Assembly: GCA_965199845.1 (NCBI GenBank)
Contig: CBDATZ010000054.1
Coordinates: 682,001 to 746,000, forward strand
DNA: 64,000 nucleotides
Direction of reading: 5' to 3'
From: Ilyomonas sp965199845
GTDB taxonomy: Bacteria; Bacteroidota; Bacteroidia; Chitinophagales; Chitinophagaceae
In this document: positions 1 through 8,622 of the stretch, in pieces
How the letters are laid out: each line of letters starts with the position of its first letter
How positions within the stretch are numbered: position 1 is the stretch's first letter
Made by a program: the position numbers and the translations under genes
Notes under the pieces: generated by a model
The model's input: only the letters and a program-made list of their open reading frames with translations
What the model was told of the DNA's origin: nothing
Databases searched by the model: none

Positions 1-45
1 GGAAAAGCCACGCGTGACAAAATAATGCGTGCTGAGAAAATGTAA
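1..45 (+). CDS. C-terminal end of an unidentified protein
   Basis: The first 45 bases are an open frame that ends in TAA and encodes a short basic tail (GKATRDKIMRAEKM). The gene begins before the window, so its family cannot be named. A strong hairpin terminator follows about 20 bases later, which supports this being a true gene end. Confidence 0.5.
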   Translation, partial: GKATRDKIMRAEKM

Positions 46-65
46 TTACATTTAAACAATCAAAA

Positions 66-105
66 TAAAAATCCCTGATAACATTTGCTATCAGGGATTT
101 TTTAT
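66..105 (+). terminator. Intrinsic terminator after the partial gene
   Basis: The arms AAAATCCCTGATA and TATCAGGGATTTT flank an 8-base loop and a T run follows. The arms are also preceded by A residues, so it could act on both strands. Confidence 0.8.
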
Positions 106-182
106 GCGCTTTAATCAATTTGAATTTTACAATTTATAATCAGGCTTTTCAATAATCATATACACCGGCTGATATGGTTGCT

Positions 183-626
183 TTACTCTAAGTAGTAAGT
201 ATAGTCATTAAATACTTCTTCCGATTTAATGGCACCTGTAGAACGAAACAAGGCTTGTCCTCCTGTATTGTCGATTCCAGTGCCAAGCCAAAGCTCGCTT
301 ACATTATCAGGTTTTAGATGTTCAAGTATCGTTTCAATAAGTAATTTGCCAATTCCTTTTCGCCTGTAATTTATTGAAACTTCTATATCGTATAAATAAG
401 TTAAATATCCGGAAGTATATAAAGATGGAAATCTGTATGCCAGTGCATATCCAACAACAAAATTCTCTTTTATAGCAGCAAATAAATAACTCCTGTTATC
501 ATCAAGCAGTGTCTGCAAATGCGTTAAAGAAGGAAGCGATTCTTTTTTGTCAGATATATCAATATGGTTAATGAGAATATCATTTATAATGTCTAAGTCA
601 GACTTACTAACTTTAATAATCTGCAT
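183..626 (-). CDS. GNAT-family N-acetyltransferase, AAC(3)-I-like
   Basis: This 147-residue protein has the GNAT fold. Residues 45-65 hold the beta strands around AAIKENFVVGYALAYRF. The acetyl-CoA loop is at about 85-100 (NYRRKGIGKLLIETIL, the R/Q-x-x-G-x-G/A motif). A C-terminal stretch (DNTGGQALFRSTGA) is typical of the motif B region. The overall pattern resembles the aminoglycoside 3-N-acetyltransferase type I branch and its many chromosomal relatives. The substrate cannot be read from sequence and I do not claim resistance. It stands alone on the minus strand and faces away from the next gene. Confidence 0.85.
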   Translation of the reverse strand: MQIIKVSKSDLDIINDILINHIDISDKKESLPSLTHLQTLLDDNRSYLFAAIKENFVVGYALAYRFPSLYTSGYLTYLYDIEVSINYRRKGIGKLLIETILEHLKPDNVSELWLGTGIDNTGGQALFRSTGAIKSEEVFNDYTYYLE

Positions 627-782
627 TTCAATTCTGTATTTATTATTTTATTGAATTGATGTCAGATAAAATTACCACGAACCAGCAAATTCTACAACCT
701 GAATTACATTTTGTTCTTCAAAACTTTAAAAAAGTCTTATTTTGCTGTTGCGAAATTTATTTCTTTATCTAAATTTATTGCT

Positions 783-938
783 ATGTCGTTACCAACAAAT
801 AACAAAGGTGCAGGCAAACAAGCTGAAAAAAATCCGAAAGGACAAATGGGTGCCGGCGGTTCAAAATTTATTAGCAAACCCAAAGCTGGCGGTGCCGGTA
901 AAAAGCCTGTAAAAACAGGTGGCAGCCGCGGAAGCTGA
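783..938 (+). CDS. Small Gly/Lys-rich basic protein
   Basis: This 51-residue protein is built of Gly, Lys, Ala, Pro and Ser (GAGKQAEKNPKGQMGAGGSK and similar blocks). It has no hydrophobic segment and is strongly basic. The frame is open from 711, but the internal ATG at 783 is the better start: the preceding 24 codons are of different composition (Phe/Lys-rich) and the disordered basic region starts here. A terminator follows directly. The low-complexity composition suggests a disordered, nucleic-acid-binding or ribosome-associated protein, but this is inference and no family is recognised. Confidence 0.6.
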   Translation: MSLPTNNKGAGKQAEKNPKGQMGAGGSKFISKPKAGGAGKKPVKTGGSRGS

Positions 939-960
939 TTGTAACGGAGATAATATAAAC

Positions 961-1000
961 AGAAAGCCTTCTGATATGATGCAGAAGGCTTTTTGTTTTT
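961..1000. terminator. Bidirectional terminator
   Basis: The arms GAAAGCCTTCTG and CAGAAGGCTTTT flank an 8-base loop. T runs lie on the plus side and A runs allow action on the minus strand, so it can end both the small basic gene and the converging YtxH gene. Confidence 0.8.
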
Positions 1001-1017
1001 CTAATTATTTGCTGAGA

Positions 1018-1263
1018 TTACAAATCTTTTAAAGTTGCCGGATCGTAAATGTTACCACTTGTACTTTCCGAATGTGTAATCACATTATGTGTGGTGCTGG
1101 CTGCATCTCCTGTAAAGTCTAACATATCGTCTGACAATAGCTTTTTAAAATCATTGCCACGTTGAGCAAGCATTTCCCTTGTTTCGGCACCGCTGCGGGG
1201 CGCAAATAAATAAACAAGCAAGCCACCGAAAGCCATACCGCGTAAAAAAGATACTAAATGCAT
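1018..1263 (-). CDS. YtxH-like small membrane protein
   Basis: The protein has 81 residues. Residues 5-22 are a glycine-rich membrane segment (FLRGMAFGGLLVYLFAPRSG) followed at once by the conserved APRSGAETREML motif of the YtxH/general-stress family. The remainder is polar. Such proteins are usually anchored by one helix and are often stress- or sigma-B-linked in Firmicutes; their role in Bacteroidota is not settled. The gene is monocistronic. Confidence 0.8.
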   Translation of the reverse strand: MHLVSFLRGMAFGGLLVYLFAPRSGAETREMLAQRGNDFKKLLSDDMLDFTGDAASTTHNVITHSESTSGNIYDPATLKDL

Positions 1264-1399
1264 AAATAATTTTTTATGTAGTGAATGTTTCTTGTTTCCA
1301 TTTATTCTACCTAAAAGCCTGCCAGTATGTTGTTGTTCTTTGTTTGATTTATAGTTGCTTTGAAGAAGGCATGATTTTGTTGGTTGAGAAATAAAAAAG

Positions 1400-1621
1400 A
1401 TGAGCCAGGCATTTGTAAAAGAAAGCGACGAGCAATGGTTGCACGATGTATTGCCAACCTTACCGGCTTTAATTGTTTATCTAACCCGGGAAAATAATGG
1501 TGTTCGGGTGTACGAGAAAGGACAATATCTTCATGCGAAAACCGGCAAAGAAGTCTATAATATGAGTAATGGTTTGTCGTACACAAAAGACAAGGAAGGG
1601 CGTTGGGAAATTTCCTGGTAA
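1400..1621 (+). CDS. Conserved hypothetical protein, 73 residues
   Basis: This soluble small protein has no signal peptide or membrane segment. It is acidic in its N-terminal third and has a C-terminal block with spaced Tyr, Gly and Trp (GLSYTKDKEGRWEISW) that looks like a small beta sheet. It is followed by a strong terminator and has normal codon use, so I believe it is expressed. An open frame on the other strand (1311-1586) is its shadow. No family is recognised. Confidence 0.6.
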   Translation: MSQAFVKESDEQWLHDVLPTLPALIVYLTRENNGVRVYEKGQYLHAKTGKEVYNMSNGLSYTKDKEGRWEISW

Positions 1622-1652
1622 AGAGATTGACTTTGAAAGTTTATAACACTAA

Positions 1653-1692
1653 TAAAAAAGCGTTTACAACTCAACTTGTAAACGCTTTTTTT
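1653..1692. terminator. Bidirectional terminator between converging genes
   Basis: The arms AAAAAGCGTTTACAA and TTGTAAACGCTTTTT flank a 6-base loop, with T runs on either strand. It serves the 73-residue protein and the polysaccharide operon that ends at gmd. Confidence 0.85.
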
Positions 1693-1704
1693 ATTTTTAA
1701 TGAA

Positions 1705-2811
1705 TTACAGCATATTTTCTGCTGAACTGTAAATATAACCTTCGCCATAAGAACGGAATAATTCCAGATCTTTGTCCATCATATCTTTCACCAGCATTTC
1801 AAGACTGTATTCAGGTTCCCAGCCAAGTGTTGTACGGGCTTTGGTAGCATCGCCAATCAGCAATTCAACTTCTGTCGGACGGAAATAGCGCGGATCAACC
1901 GAAACTACTTCTTTACCAATCGGCAAATCATACAATTCGTTGCTGCAAGATGCCACAATTCCTTTTTCGTCTATGCCTTCTCCTTTAAATTCCAACTTAA
2001 TACCCACCTCGCTAAATGACATGCTAATAAAATCACGAACGGTAGTTGTAACGCCGGTTGCAATTACAAAATCTTCTGCTTTGTCTTGCTGCAGAATCAT
2101 CCACATAGCTTTTACATAATCACGCGCATGTCCCCAATCGCGTTTAGCATCTAAGTTTCCTAAGAATAAAGCATTCTGCATTCCCAGTGCAATGGCAGAT
2201 ACCGCACGTGTAATTTTACGTGTTACAAACGTTTCGCCACGTAACGGACTTTCATGGTTAAATAAAATACCGTTACAGGCAAACATATTATAAGCTTCAC
2301 GATAGTTTACGATAATCCAAAAGCCATATAATTTAGCAACAGCATACGGGCTGCGCGGATAGAAAGGAGTTGTTTCTTTCTGCGGCACTTCCTGCACCAA
2401 ACCATACAATTCTGAAGTTGAGGCCTGGTAAAGTTTGGTTTTCTTTTCAAGACCTAAAATACGAATAGCTTCCAGTAAACGAAGCGTGCCGATACCATCG
2501 GCATTGGCCGTATATTCAGGTGTATCGAAACTTACTTTTACATGGCTCATTGCCGCCAGGTTATATATCTCGTCTGGCTGAACTTCCTGCACAATACGAA
2601 TCAGGTTCGTGCTGTCTGTCAGATCGCCGTAATGCAATTTGAAACGTACATTTTTCTCGTGCGGATCCTGATACAGGTGATCAATACGATCTGTATTAAT
2701 AAGTGATGCACGGCGCTTGATGCCATGAACCATATAACCTTTTTCGAGTAATAATTCTGCCAGGTAAGCACCATCCTGTCCGGTAATACCTGTGATTAGA
2801 GCCGTCTTCAT
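1705..2811 (-). CDS. gmd: GDP-mannose 4,6-dehydratase
   Basis: Converts GDP-D-mannose to GDP-4-dehydro-6-deoxy-D-mannose, the first step to GDP-L-fucose and GDP-rhamnose. The 368-residue length is typical. The NAD(P) Rossmann motif GITGQDGAYLAE is at residues 8-19. The catalytic residues are in STSELYG (Thr132, Glu134) and YAVAKLYG (Tyr156, Lys160), numbering that matches the Escherichia coli enzyme. It is last in the operon with the export protein, UpxY and fcl, 18 bases after fcl. Confidence 0.97.
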   Translation of the reverse strand: MKTALITGITGQDGAYLAELLLEKGYMVHGIKRRASLINTDRIDHLYQDPHEKNVRFKLHYGDLTDSTNLIRIVQEVQPDEIYNLAAMSHVKVSFDTPEYTANADGIGTLRLLEAIRILGLEKKTKLYQASTSELYGLVQEVPQKETTPFYPRSPYAVAKLYGFWIIVNYREAYNMFACNGILFNHESPLRGETFVTRKITRAVSAIALGMQNALFLGNLDAKRDWGHARDYVKAMWMILQQDKAEDFVIATGVTTTVRDFISMSFSEVGIKLEFKGEGIDEKGIVASCSNELYDLPIGKEVVSVDPRYFRPTEVELLIGDATKARTTLGWEPEYSLEMLVKDMMDKDLELFRSYGEGYIYSSAENML

Positions 2812-2829
2812 AAGAGTATCATTTTAAAT

Positions 2830-3780
2830 TTAATCGGTAACTAATTGTGTTTGTTTATATTTTTTTAAAAAATCCGCAAAAGCCATTTGGATTCCTTCCC
2901 GTAAAGAAATTTTATGTTTCCAGCCTTTAGAATGAAGTTTAGATACATCCATCAGTTTGCGCGGCGTACCATCTGGTTTGGAAGAATCAAAAACAATATT
3001 GCCTTCAAATCCAATAATATCTTTTACCAGTTCTGCCAATTCTTTTATACTTAAATCTTCGCCCACACCTACATTCACTAAACCTGCTTCATCAAAGGTT
3101 TCCATTAAAAATACACAGGCATCTGCCAAATCATCGGCATACAAAAATTCACGCTTCGGTGCACCGCTGCCCCAAACCATAACATCGGGATCGCCGTTTT
3201 GCTTAGCTTCGTAAAATTTGCGGATAAGAGCCGGGAGAACGTGAGAATTTTTTAAATCGTAATTGTCATTTGGACCATACAGATTGGTTGGCATTACCGA
3301 AATAAAATTACATCCATACTGACTGCGATAAGCATCGCACATTTTGATACCGGCAATTTTTGCAATGGCATACGGTTCATTTGTTTCTTCTAAAAGACCT
3401 GTCAGCAGATAATCTTCGGTAAGCGGTTGCGGAGCCATTTTTGGATAAATGCAGGAAGAACCCAAAAACATAAGCTTCTTTACACCACTTTTATAAGCAT
3501 AATGAATCAGATTGGTTTCTATCATCAGGTTATCGTAGATAAATTCTGCGCGATAGGTATTGTTGGCAATAATACCACCTACTTTAGCTGCTGCGAGGAA
3601 CACATAATCGGGCTGTTCTTCCGAAAAAAATTTAGCCACTGCTTCCTGGTTTCTTAAATCGAGTTCTGCGGAGGAACGGGTAAGGATATTTTCAAATCCA
3701 TCGTCTTGCAGACGTCTCATAATAGCACTACCAACCATGCCTCTGTGGCCTGCAATGTATATCTTATCTTGTTTTTGCAT
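2830..3780 (-). CDS. fcl: GDP-L-fucose synthase
   Basis: This 3,5-epimerase/4-reductase turns the Gmd product into GDP-L-fucose using NADPH. It has 316 residues. The Rossmann motif GHRGMVGSAI is at 11-20, the catalytic Ser/Cys in GSSCIYP at 107-113, and Tyr137/Lys141 in YAIAKIAG, all as in the E. coli enzyme. The start overlaps the end of the antiterminator gene by 17 bases, so translation is probably coupled. With gmd it supplies fucose for a capsule, exopolysaccharide or glycoprotein glycan. Confidence 0.97.
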   Translation of the reverse strand: MQKQDKIYIAGHRGMVGSAIMRRLQDDGFENILTRSSAELDLRNQEAVAKFFSEEQPDYVFLAAAKVGGIIANNTYRAEFIYDNLMIETNLIHYAYKSGVKKLMFLGSSCIYPKMAPQPLTEDYLLTGLLEETNEPYAIAKIAGIKMCDAYRSQYGCNFISVMPTNLYGPNDNYDLKNSHVLPALIRKFYEAKQNGDPDVMVWGSGAPKREFLYADDLADACVFLMETFDEAGLVNVGVGEDLSIKELAELVKDIIGFEGNIVFDSSKPDGTPRKLMDVSKLHSKGWKHKISLREGIQMAFADFLKKYKQTQLVTD

Positions 3781-4294
3781 ATTGTTGTATAATATTCATT
3801 CTATAATGCGGAACAGGAGCTGCTATAATCTTAACTATTGTTTTCTTCTCCGCTGCTGTCATAACATAACCTAAAGCAGGAAAAGAAAATTGAATAATGC
3901 TGTTATTATTAGCAGAAGATATTGTAGATATTGACGCTGATTCCTGTAGTTTTATTTTTATCTTTTCGATACGAATATTGTCGTGTGTATTTGTAAACTG
4001 TCTGAGCAAATATATATCATTTTCACAAATCTTTACCGGCTGTGCCAGCCAATGAACAAAACTAAGAATACCAGCCTGTTTTATAATATCCAGATCGTCT
4101 TCCTGTGAAGCTATAAATACATATCTTTCGAGTAAAGGTTTGTAAGAAATCTTCTCTTTGCCATACCGTGTTGTCTTCATCGTTTTGGTAACCGGGTAAA
4201 AGGCGTCAAGCTTTTTACGGCGTAAAACTTCGCAAACCTTTTGCTCCCGCCCTGTTTTGGTATAAACGACAAACCATTGTTTCTGTTTCTCCAT
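3764..4294 (-). CDS. UpxY-type transcription antiterminator (NusG N-terminal domain)
   Basis: This 176-residue protein carries the NusG-type N-terminal domain: KQWFVVYTKTGREQKV at about residues 4-19, then the FYPVTK and KPLLERYVFI strands. The family (UpxY, RfaH-like) binds RNA polymerase to let it read through surface-polysaccharide operons. I prefer the ATG at 4292-4294 because family members begin just before the KQWFVVYT strand; seven more codons are possible upstream (to 4315). It lies second in the operon, whereas upxY is normally first. Confidence 0.9.
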   Translation of the reverse strand: MEKQKQWFVVYTKTGREQKVCEVLRRKKLDAFYPVTKTMKTTRYGKEKISYKPLLERYVFIASQEDDLDIIKQAGILSFVHWLAQPVKICENDIYLLRQFTNTHDNIRIEKIKIKLQESASISTISSANNNSIIQFSFPALGYVMTAAEKKTIVKIIAAPVPHYRMNIIQQYAKTR

Positions 4295-4420
4295 AAGCGT
4301 ATGTTTTACATACATTAACTCCGCTCTGTACGAATCTGAAATTCAAATTGGTTTTATATTTTGCTTTTAAACTATTGAATTTAAAATACCACTATCTAAG
4401 TATGAATGATGACGGAAATT

Positions 4421-5212
4421 TTAATTTCTTAGCAATTGCGTAACAAGGATTGCCCCAAACGACAGCAGACTTATAACAATAGGTGCCAATTGTGTTGTTT
4501 GCGAAGAACTGTTAATTCTTGCTTTAGTAGGTTCTACATACACAATGTCATTTGATTTTAAATAATAATACTGAGAAGTAAAAACTTCGCTTGAATTTAA
4601 ATCCAGGTATTTTATATTTTTTATTCCGTCTTCTTCACGTATAACCATTACATGGTCTTTTTTTCCATAAATGGTAATATCTCCTGCCAAACCCAAGGCT
4701 TCCAGAAGCGTTATTTTTTCATTTAATACATTCACTACTGTCGGGTGCGAAACCTCACCCAGAACCGTTACTTTAAAATTAAGCATCCTGATACTTACGA
4801 TCGGATCAACCAACAGCTTTCGCTGCAACAAAGTGTCTGTCAGTTTCAATCTGAGTTCATTGGTTGTTAACCCAAGCGCTTTTACATTTCCTAAGATCGG
4901 GAACTGGATGCTGCCACTTGAATCTACCAAATAACCTGATGCCTGTACAGAAGCGCCGCTGGTTGTTGCAACATTCGCATACGTATAATTCGGAGCATTA
5001 AACTGAGCATCCGCATCTTTACTCGCGCTGCTTACCGCAATTCCTAATATATCATTTGGCTGAATTCTATTCTGTGGTATCGTTACATTGGAAGCAACAC
5101 GGGCATCACCCTGATTATTAAAATAAGTTGCTCTATGGGTATTTACACAGGAGATATTGTATAATGTTAAACAAAGGAATAAATACAGGGTAGTTTTTTT
5201 CAAGTTACTCAT
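4421..5212 (-). CDS. Polysaccharide export lipoprotein (Wza/Poly_export family)
   Basis: An outer-membrane polysaccharide export component of 263 residues. The signal peptide ends in a lipobox with Cys22 (LYNISC). The poly-export domain is at about 50-140 (RIQPNDILGIAV, GYLVDSSGSIQFPILG), then a SLBB-type domain (FKVTVLGEVSHPTVVNV, ITLLEALGLAGD). A C-terminal hydrophobic helix (APIVISLLSFGAILVTQLL) fits the Wza-type membrane ring. It is the first gene of the operon. No Wzc-type tyrosine kinase/chain-length gene follows, although these usually pair with it. Confidence 0.92.
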   Translation of the reverse strand: MSNLKKTTLYLFLCLTLYNISCVNTHRATYFNNQGDARVASNVTIPQNRIQPNDILGIAVSSASKDADAQFNAPNYTYANVATTSGASVQASGYLVDSSGSIQFPILGNVKALGLTTNELRLKLTDTLLQRKLLVDPIVSIRMLNFKVTVLGEVSHPTVVNVLNEKITLLEALGLAGDITIYGKKDHVMVIREEDGIKNIKYLDLNSSEVFTSQYYYLKSNDIVYVEPTKARINSSSQTTQLAPIVISLLSFGAILVTQLLRN

Positions 5213-5398
5213 GTTTTAATATAGCTGTTTTGTCAAATATTAGTAAACAATTTAAAGAATGTTATGGTTACAGCAGTTGTTACCGGATTTTATGGATACC
5301 ATTTTTATTCCGTCGCCATATGTATAAAAACTATGCCTTTTTTTGTAAATCCTTATTTTACAATAGATACTATATCTATAGTAAATAAAATCTGGTTG

Positions 5399-5431
5399 CA
5401 AAAGTAAAAAGATTAAGTAATATAGTTTCAA
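5399..5431 (-). promoter_or_regulatory. Promoter of the polysaccharide operon
   Basis: Reading the minus strand, TTG (5429-5431) is followed after 22 bases by TACTTTTG (5399-5406), matching the Bacteroidota -33/-7 pattern. Transcription would start near 5390, giving a leader of about 180 bases before the export gene. Confidence 0.6.
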
Positions 5432-5701
5432 TATGGGAAACCTTAATGAGTTTTTAATCTCCGCCCGGGATAAACTTCCTACTATCAACCAAAAATAAAT
5501 ATATACGTATTTAGAAGTGTACAGAAGTTTTGTTTCCCTGAATTAAAATATATATAATGCAACAGAACACATTTACAGAAATATGATTAAATCAATATAT
5601 AGAATAGGTTGAGACAAACGATCGTTTTTGTATCAATATAAACATGACATACAAATGACATTCACATGAACATGCGATGAGGCATAAAATAAGTTGCCAA
5701 G

Positions 5702-5709
5702 TACCTTTG
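5702..5709 (+). promoter_or_regulatory. hemA promoter -7 box
   Basis: TACCTTTG matches the Bacteroidota -7 element TAnnTTTG, about 40 bases before the chosen ATG. A good -33 TTG is not visible. Its place inside the upstream extension of the hemA frame argues against an earlier TTG start at 5694. Confidence 0.5.
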
Positions 5710-5747
5710 CGGTAGTTAGCAGAAAGGATTACTTAGGATTAAAACAC

Positions 5748-6974
5748 ATGGATATAAATCATTTTTTTGTTACCGGAATTAATTATAAAAAAACAGATGC
5801 GGCTATCCGGAGTCAATACGCCGTTAGTTCAGCTGTTTATTCTTCCCTTTTATCAAAAGCATCCCGGTTTGGTTTGCAGGAATCTTTCATTATCAGCACC
5901 TGCAACCGTACCGAAATATATGGTATTACAGATGATGTAAATAATCTTACTCATCTTCTTTGTTCGGAAACACAAGGTGATGAATGTACATTTCGCAAAC
6001 TATCTTATACAAAACAAGGTTATAAAGCTATTGAGCATCTGTGGCAGGTAGCAGCCGGACTCGACTCACAGATATTGGGTGATTACGAAATTGTAGGTCA
6101 GTTAAAAGGAGCAGTGAAATTTTCTAAAGAGCAAGGCTGTATTGGTATGTTTACCGAACGCATTGTAAATGGTGCGTTACAAGCATCAAAAGCCATCAGG
6201 AGCGCAACGCAAATCAGCGGCGGAACGGTGTCGGTTTCTTTTGCCGTTATTCAATATATAAAAGCTCGCGTTTTGGATATTCAAAACAAAAAAATATTAT
6301 TAATTGGTACAGGTAAAATAGGTCGTAACACATGCCGCAACCTCATTGATTATCTGGGCAATACCAATATTACGCTCATAAACCGCACACCGGAAAAAGC
6401 GAAGGAACTGGCTGACGAATTGAATTTGTCATGGGCTTCTTATGAAGATATCATTCCGCAAAGCCAGGCAGCCGATATTGTTATTGTATCAACCAATTCT
6501 ACCGAAGCTGTTTTACGAAAAGAGCATTTTACGGCAGCAGACAAAAAGGTATTGGTTGATCTATCGATACCGAATAATATAGAAACATCGCTTAGAGAAT
6601 TGCCACATATTGAGTTGGTAAATGTGGATGATTTATCTAAAATAAATGATGCAACTCTACAGAAACGCAAAGACGAAGTGCCGAAAGCGAAAGCTATTAT
6701 GGCTGAACATTTATGCGAACTAAAGGAATGGCACACCAACCGCAAACATGTTCCCGTTCTGAAAGCAGTAAAGCAAAAGCTGATGGACATGCACGGCTGC
6801 AGTATTATGATGTCGTCAAAAATTAAGGAAGACAACAAAGCACTTCAACCCATAGATTCGAATGCAATACAAAAAGTAATCAATACAATGGCAGTCAAAA
6901 TGCGTTGCGTTAACCAGCCTGGCTGCAACTATATTGAAGCAATTAACGATTACATAGACGGTTCTAATGAATAA
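5748..6974 (+). CDS. hemA: Glutamyl-tRNA reductase
   Basis: Reduces glutamyl-tRNA(Glu) to glutamate-1-semialdehyde, the first committed step of C5-pathway tetrapyrrole synthesis. The protein has 408 residues. The catalytic Cys52 sits in ISTCNRTEIYG, the substrate-binding block is QILGDYEIVGQLK, and the NADPH Rossmann motif is IGTGKIGRNTC. The C-terminal dimerisation domain is present. The ATG at 5748 is chosen because family members begin a few residues before the FVTGINYKK strand. It is the first gene of hemA-hemC-hemD-hemE, with hemC 6 bases downstream. Confidence 0.96.
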   Translation: MDINHFFVTGINYKKTDAAIRSQYAVSSAVYSSLLSKASRFGLQESFIISTCNRTEIYGITDDVNNLTHLLCSETQGDECTFRKLSYTKQGYKAIEHLWQVAAGLDSQILGDYEIVGQLKGAVKFSKEQGCIGMFTERIVNGALQASKAIRSATQISGGTVSVSFAVIQYIKARVLDIQNKKILLIGTGKIGRNTCRNLIDYLGNTNITLINRTPEKAKELADELNLSWASYEDIIPQSQAADIVIVSTNSTEAVLRKEHFTAADKKVLVDLSIPNNIETSLRELPHIELVNVDDLSKINDATLQKRKDEVPKAKAIMAEHLCELKEWHTNRKHVPVLKAVKQKLMDMHGCSIMMSSKIKEDNKALQPIDSNAIQKVINTMAVKMRCVNQPGCNYIEAINDYIDGSNE

Positions 6975-6980
6975 CTGTCT

Positions 6981-7907
6981 ATGAAAACACCACTCCGAAT
7001 TGGCACCCGCGACAGCCAGTTAGCCGTTTGGCAGGCTACGCTGGTTAAAGATGAATTAGCAATACATAACGTTCCGTCTGAACTTCACTTTATAAAAAGC
7101 GAAGGTGATATTGATTTGGTAACGCCTTTGTATGAAATTGGTGTACAAGGCATATTTACCAAAACGCTCGATGCAGCTCTTCTCAATAAACGTATTGATA
7201 TTGCTGTTCATTCCATGAAAGATGTGCCGACACAATTGGCGCACGGAATTATACAGGCTGCTGTTTTGCCGCGCGCTAATTACAAAGACATTTTTGTTTA
7301 TAAAGAAGACTCATCTTTTTTAGAAGATAATAACTCTGTAGCAACTATTGCAACCAGCAGCGTGCGCCGTATTGCACAATGGTTGTATAAATATCCCAAT
7401 CATAGTATCGAAAACCTTCGCGGCAATGTAAATACACGTCTGCGAAAAGTGGCTGATAACAATTGGCAGGGAGCCATTTTTGCAGCTGCGGGTTTAGAAC
7501 GCATTCAATTGCGCCCGAAAAATTCGGTTGATTTAGATTGGATGTTGCCCGCGCCGGCGCAAGGTGCTATTATGGTGGTTTGCCGGGAACAAGATAAGGA
7601 TACAAAAGAAAAATGTGCGCCGCTTCACGATGAAATGACAGCGATTTGTACAAAAGCAGAACGCGATTTTTTACGCGCTTTAGGTGGCGGATGTTCTACA
7701 CCCATTGGCGCCTTAGCCGAAACAAACGGAGATTTTATTACTTTTAAAGGGAATATTTTTTCTATGGATGGCAGGCAAAAATTAGAAATTGAAAAACACA
7801 TTTCCTTAGCTTCACCCAACATTAATTTTGGTATGGCAGTAGCTAATGAAATGATGGAAAAAGACAACTTATCAATCATTGAAACAATTCGCAATGCAAA
7901 GCGATAA
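6981..7907 (+). CDS. hemC: Porphobilinogen deaminase (hydroxymethylbilane synthase)
   Basis: Joins four porphobilinogen molecules into hydroxymethylbilane. The length of 308 residues is normal. It has the N-terminal RIGTRDSQLAVWQA signature, the catalytic aspartate region HSMKDVPTQ (Asp81), and the cofactor-bearing Cys238 in LGGGCSTPIGA, which carries the dipyrromethane. It starts 6 bases after hemA and overlaps hemD by 14 bases, so the operon is tightly coupled. Confidence 0.97.
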   Translation: MKTPLRIGTRDSQLAVWQATLVKDELAIHNVPSELHFIKSEGDIDLVTPLYEIGVQGIFTKTLDAALLNKRIDIAVHSMKDVPTQLAHGIIQAAVLPRANYKDIFVYKEDSSFLEDNNSVATIATSSVRRIAQWLYKYPNHSIENLRGNVNTRLRKVADNNWQGAIFAAAGLERIQLRPKNSVDLDWMLPAPAQGAIMVVCREQDKDTKEKCAPLHDEMTAICTKAERDFLRALGGGCSTPIGALAETNGDFITFKGNIFSMDGRQKLEIEKHISLASPNINFGMAVANEMMEKDNLSIIETIRNAKR

Positions 7908-8613
7908 AATACATATTCTCAGCACACGCGGTCTCGACGAATCCGTTCTTACCAGGGCAGCCGATATGAATATCGAAATTGATTCAACAACTTTTATTCA
8001 TACTAAACCATTGGATTCAGATGAGCTAACAGCACAATTACAGGAACTGGCAACGCAATCTTTATGCGTTGTATTTACAAGTACAAATGCGGTTATTTCT
8101 GTAGCTGAACAAATAAACAAGCCAGTCAACTGGAAAATATTTTGCACTGGTGGTAAAACTAAAGAATTTGTAATAAGCGCTTTTGGCGAAGAAGCCATTG
8201 TGGCAACGGCTAAAAATGCAAGTGTATTGGCAGAGCGCATAATTGCTTCGGAACGCATTGTAAAAGTTACCTTTTTCTGCGGCGACCAGCGTTTAAATGA
8301 TTTGCCTGAAAGATTGAACAATAACAACATACAAACAGATGAAGTAATTGTGTACACAACGGTACAAACACCTGTTTTTATTGAAAAAAATTACGACGGT
8401 ATTTTATTTTTTAGTCCGAGCGCGGTGCATAGTTTTTTTTCTATGAACACAGTACCAACAGGTATTACGTTGTTTTCGATTGGTCAAACCACAACATCAG
8501 CCATTCAATCGTATTGCACCAATCATATTATTACCAGCGAATGGCCGGGAACAGAAAGTTTATTAGAACTCGCAGCCGATTATTACAACACAGCTTCGCG
8601 GCAAGCTGAATAG
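7894..8613 (+). CDS. hemD: Uroporphyrinogen-III synthase
   Basis: Closes hydroxymethylbilane with inversion of ring D. The protein has 239 residues and the two-lobed HemD pattern: ILSTRGLDES near the start, CVVFTSTNAV in lobe one, the hinge into VTFFCGDQRLNDLPERL and VYTTVQTP in lobe two, then ILFFSPSAVHSFF and ITLFSIGQTTTSAI near the end. HemD sequences are poorly conserved, so position in the operon is a strong part of the call. The ATG at 7894 is preferred to a TTG at 7879. Confidence 0.92.
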   Translation: MQSDKIHILSTRGLDESVLTRAADMNIEIDSTTFIHTKPLDSDELTAQLQELATQSLCVVFTSTNAVISVAEQINKPVNWKIFCTGGKTKEFVISAFGEEAIVATAKNASVLAERIIASERIVKVTFFCGDQRLNDLPERLNNNNIQTDEVIVYTTVQTPVFIEKNYDGILFFSPSAVHSFFSMNTVPTGITLFSIGQTTTSAIQSYCTNHIITSEWPGTESLLELAADYYNTASRQAE

Positions 8614-8622
8614 AATTTTTAC

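Larger units (their letters stand above)
5213..5747. other. Divergent intergenic region between polysaccharide and haem operons
   Basis: About 535 AT-rich bases. They hold the polysaccharide promoter and its long leader on the left and the hemA promoter on the right. A 78-codon frame at 5252-5488 (minus) has random-looking composition and crosses the promoter, so I do not call it a gene. No RNA gene or riboswitch was recognised. Confidence 0.6.

Noticed and set aside
127..185. A short minus-strand frame ending in YMIIEKPDYKL
   Set aside because: It looks like a gene end but is only about 20 codons, has no start, and begins just after the GNAT stop. It could be a remnant, but this cannot be shown.
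5252..5488. A 78-codon minus-strand frame before the export gene
   Set aside because: It spans the operon promoter and has low-complexity Ile/Tyr composition.
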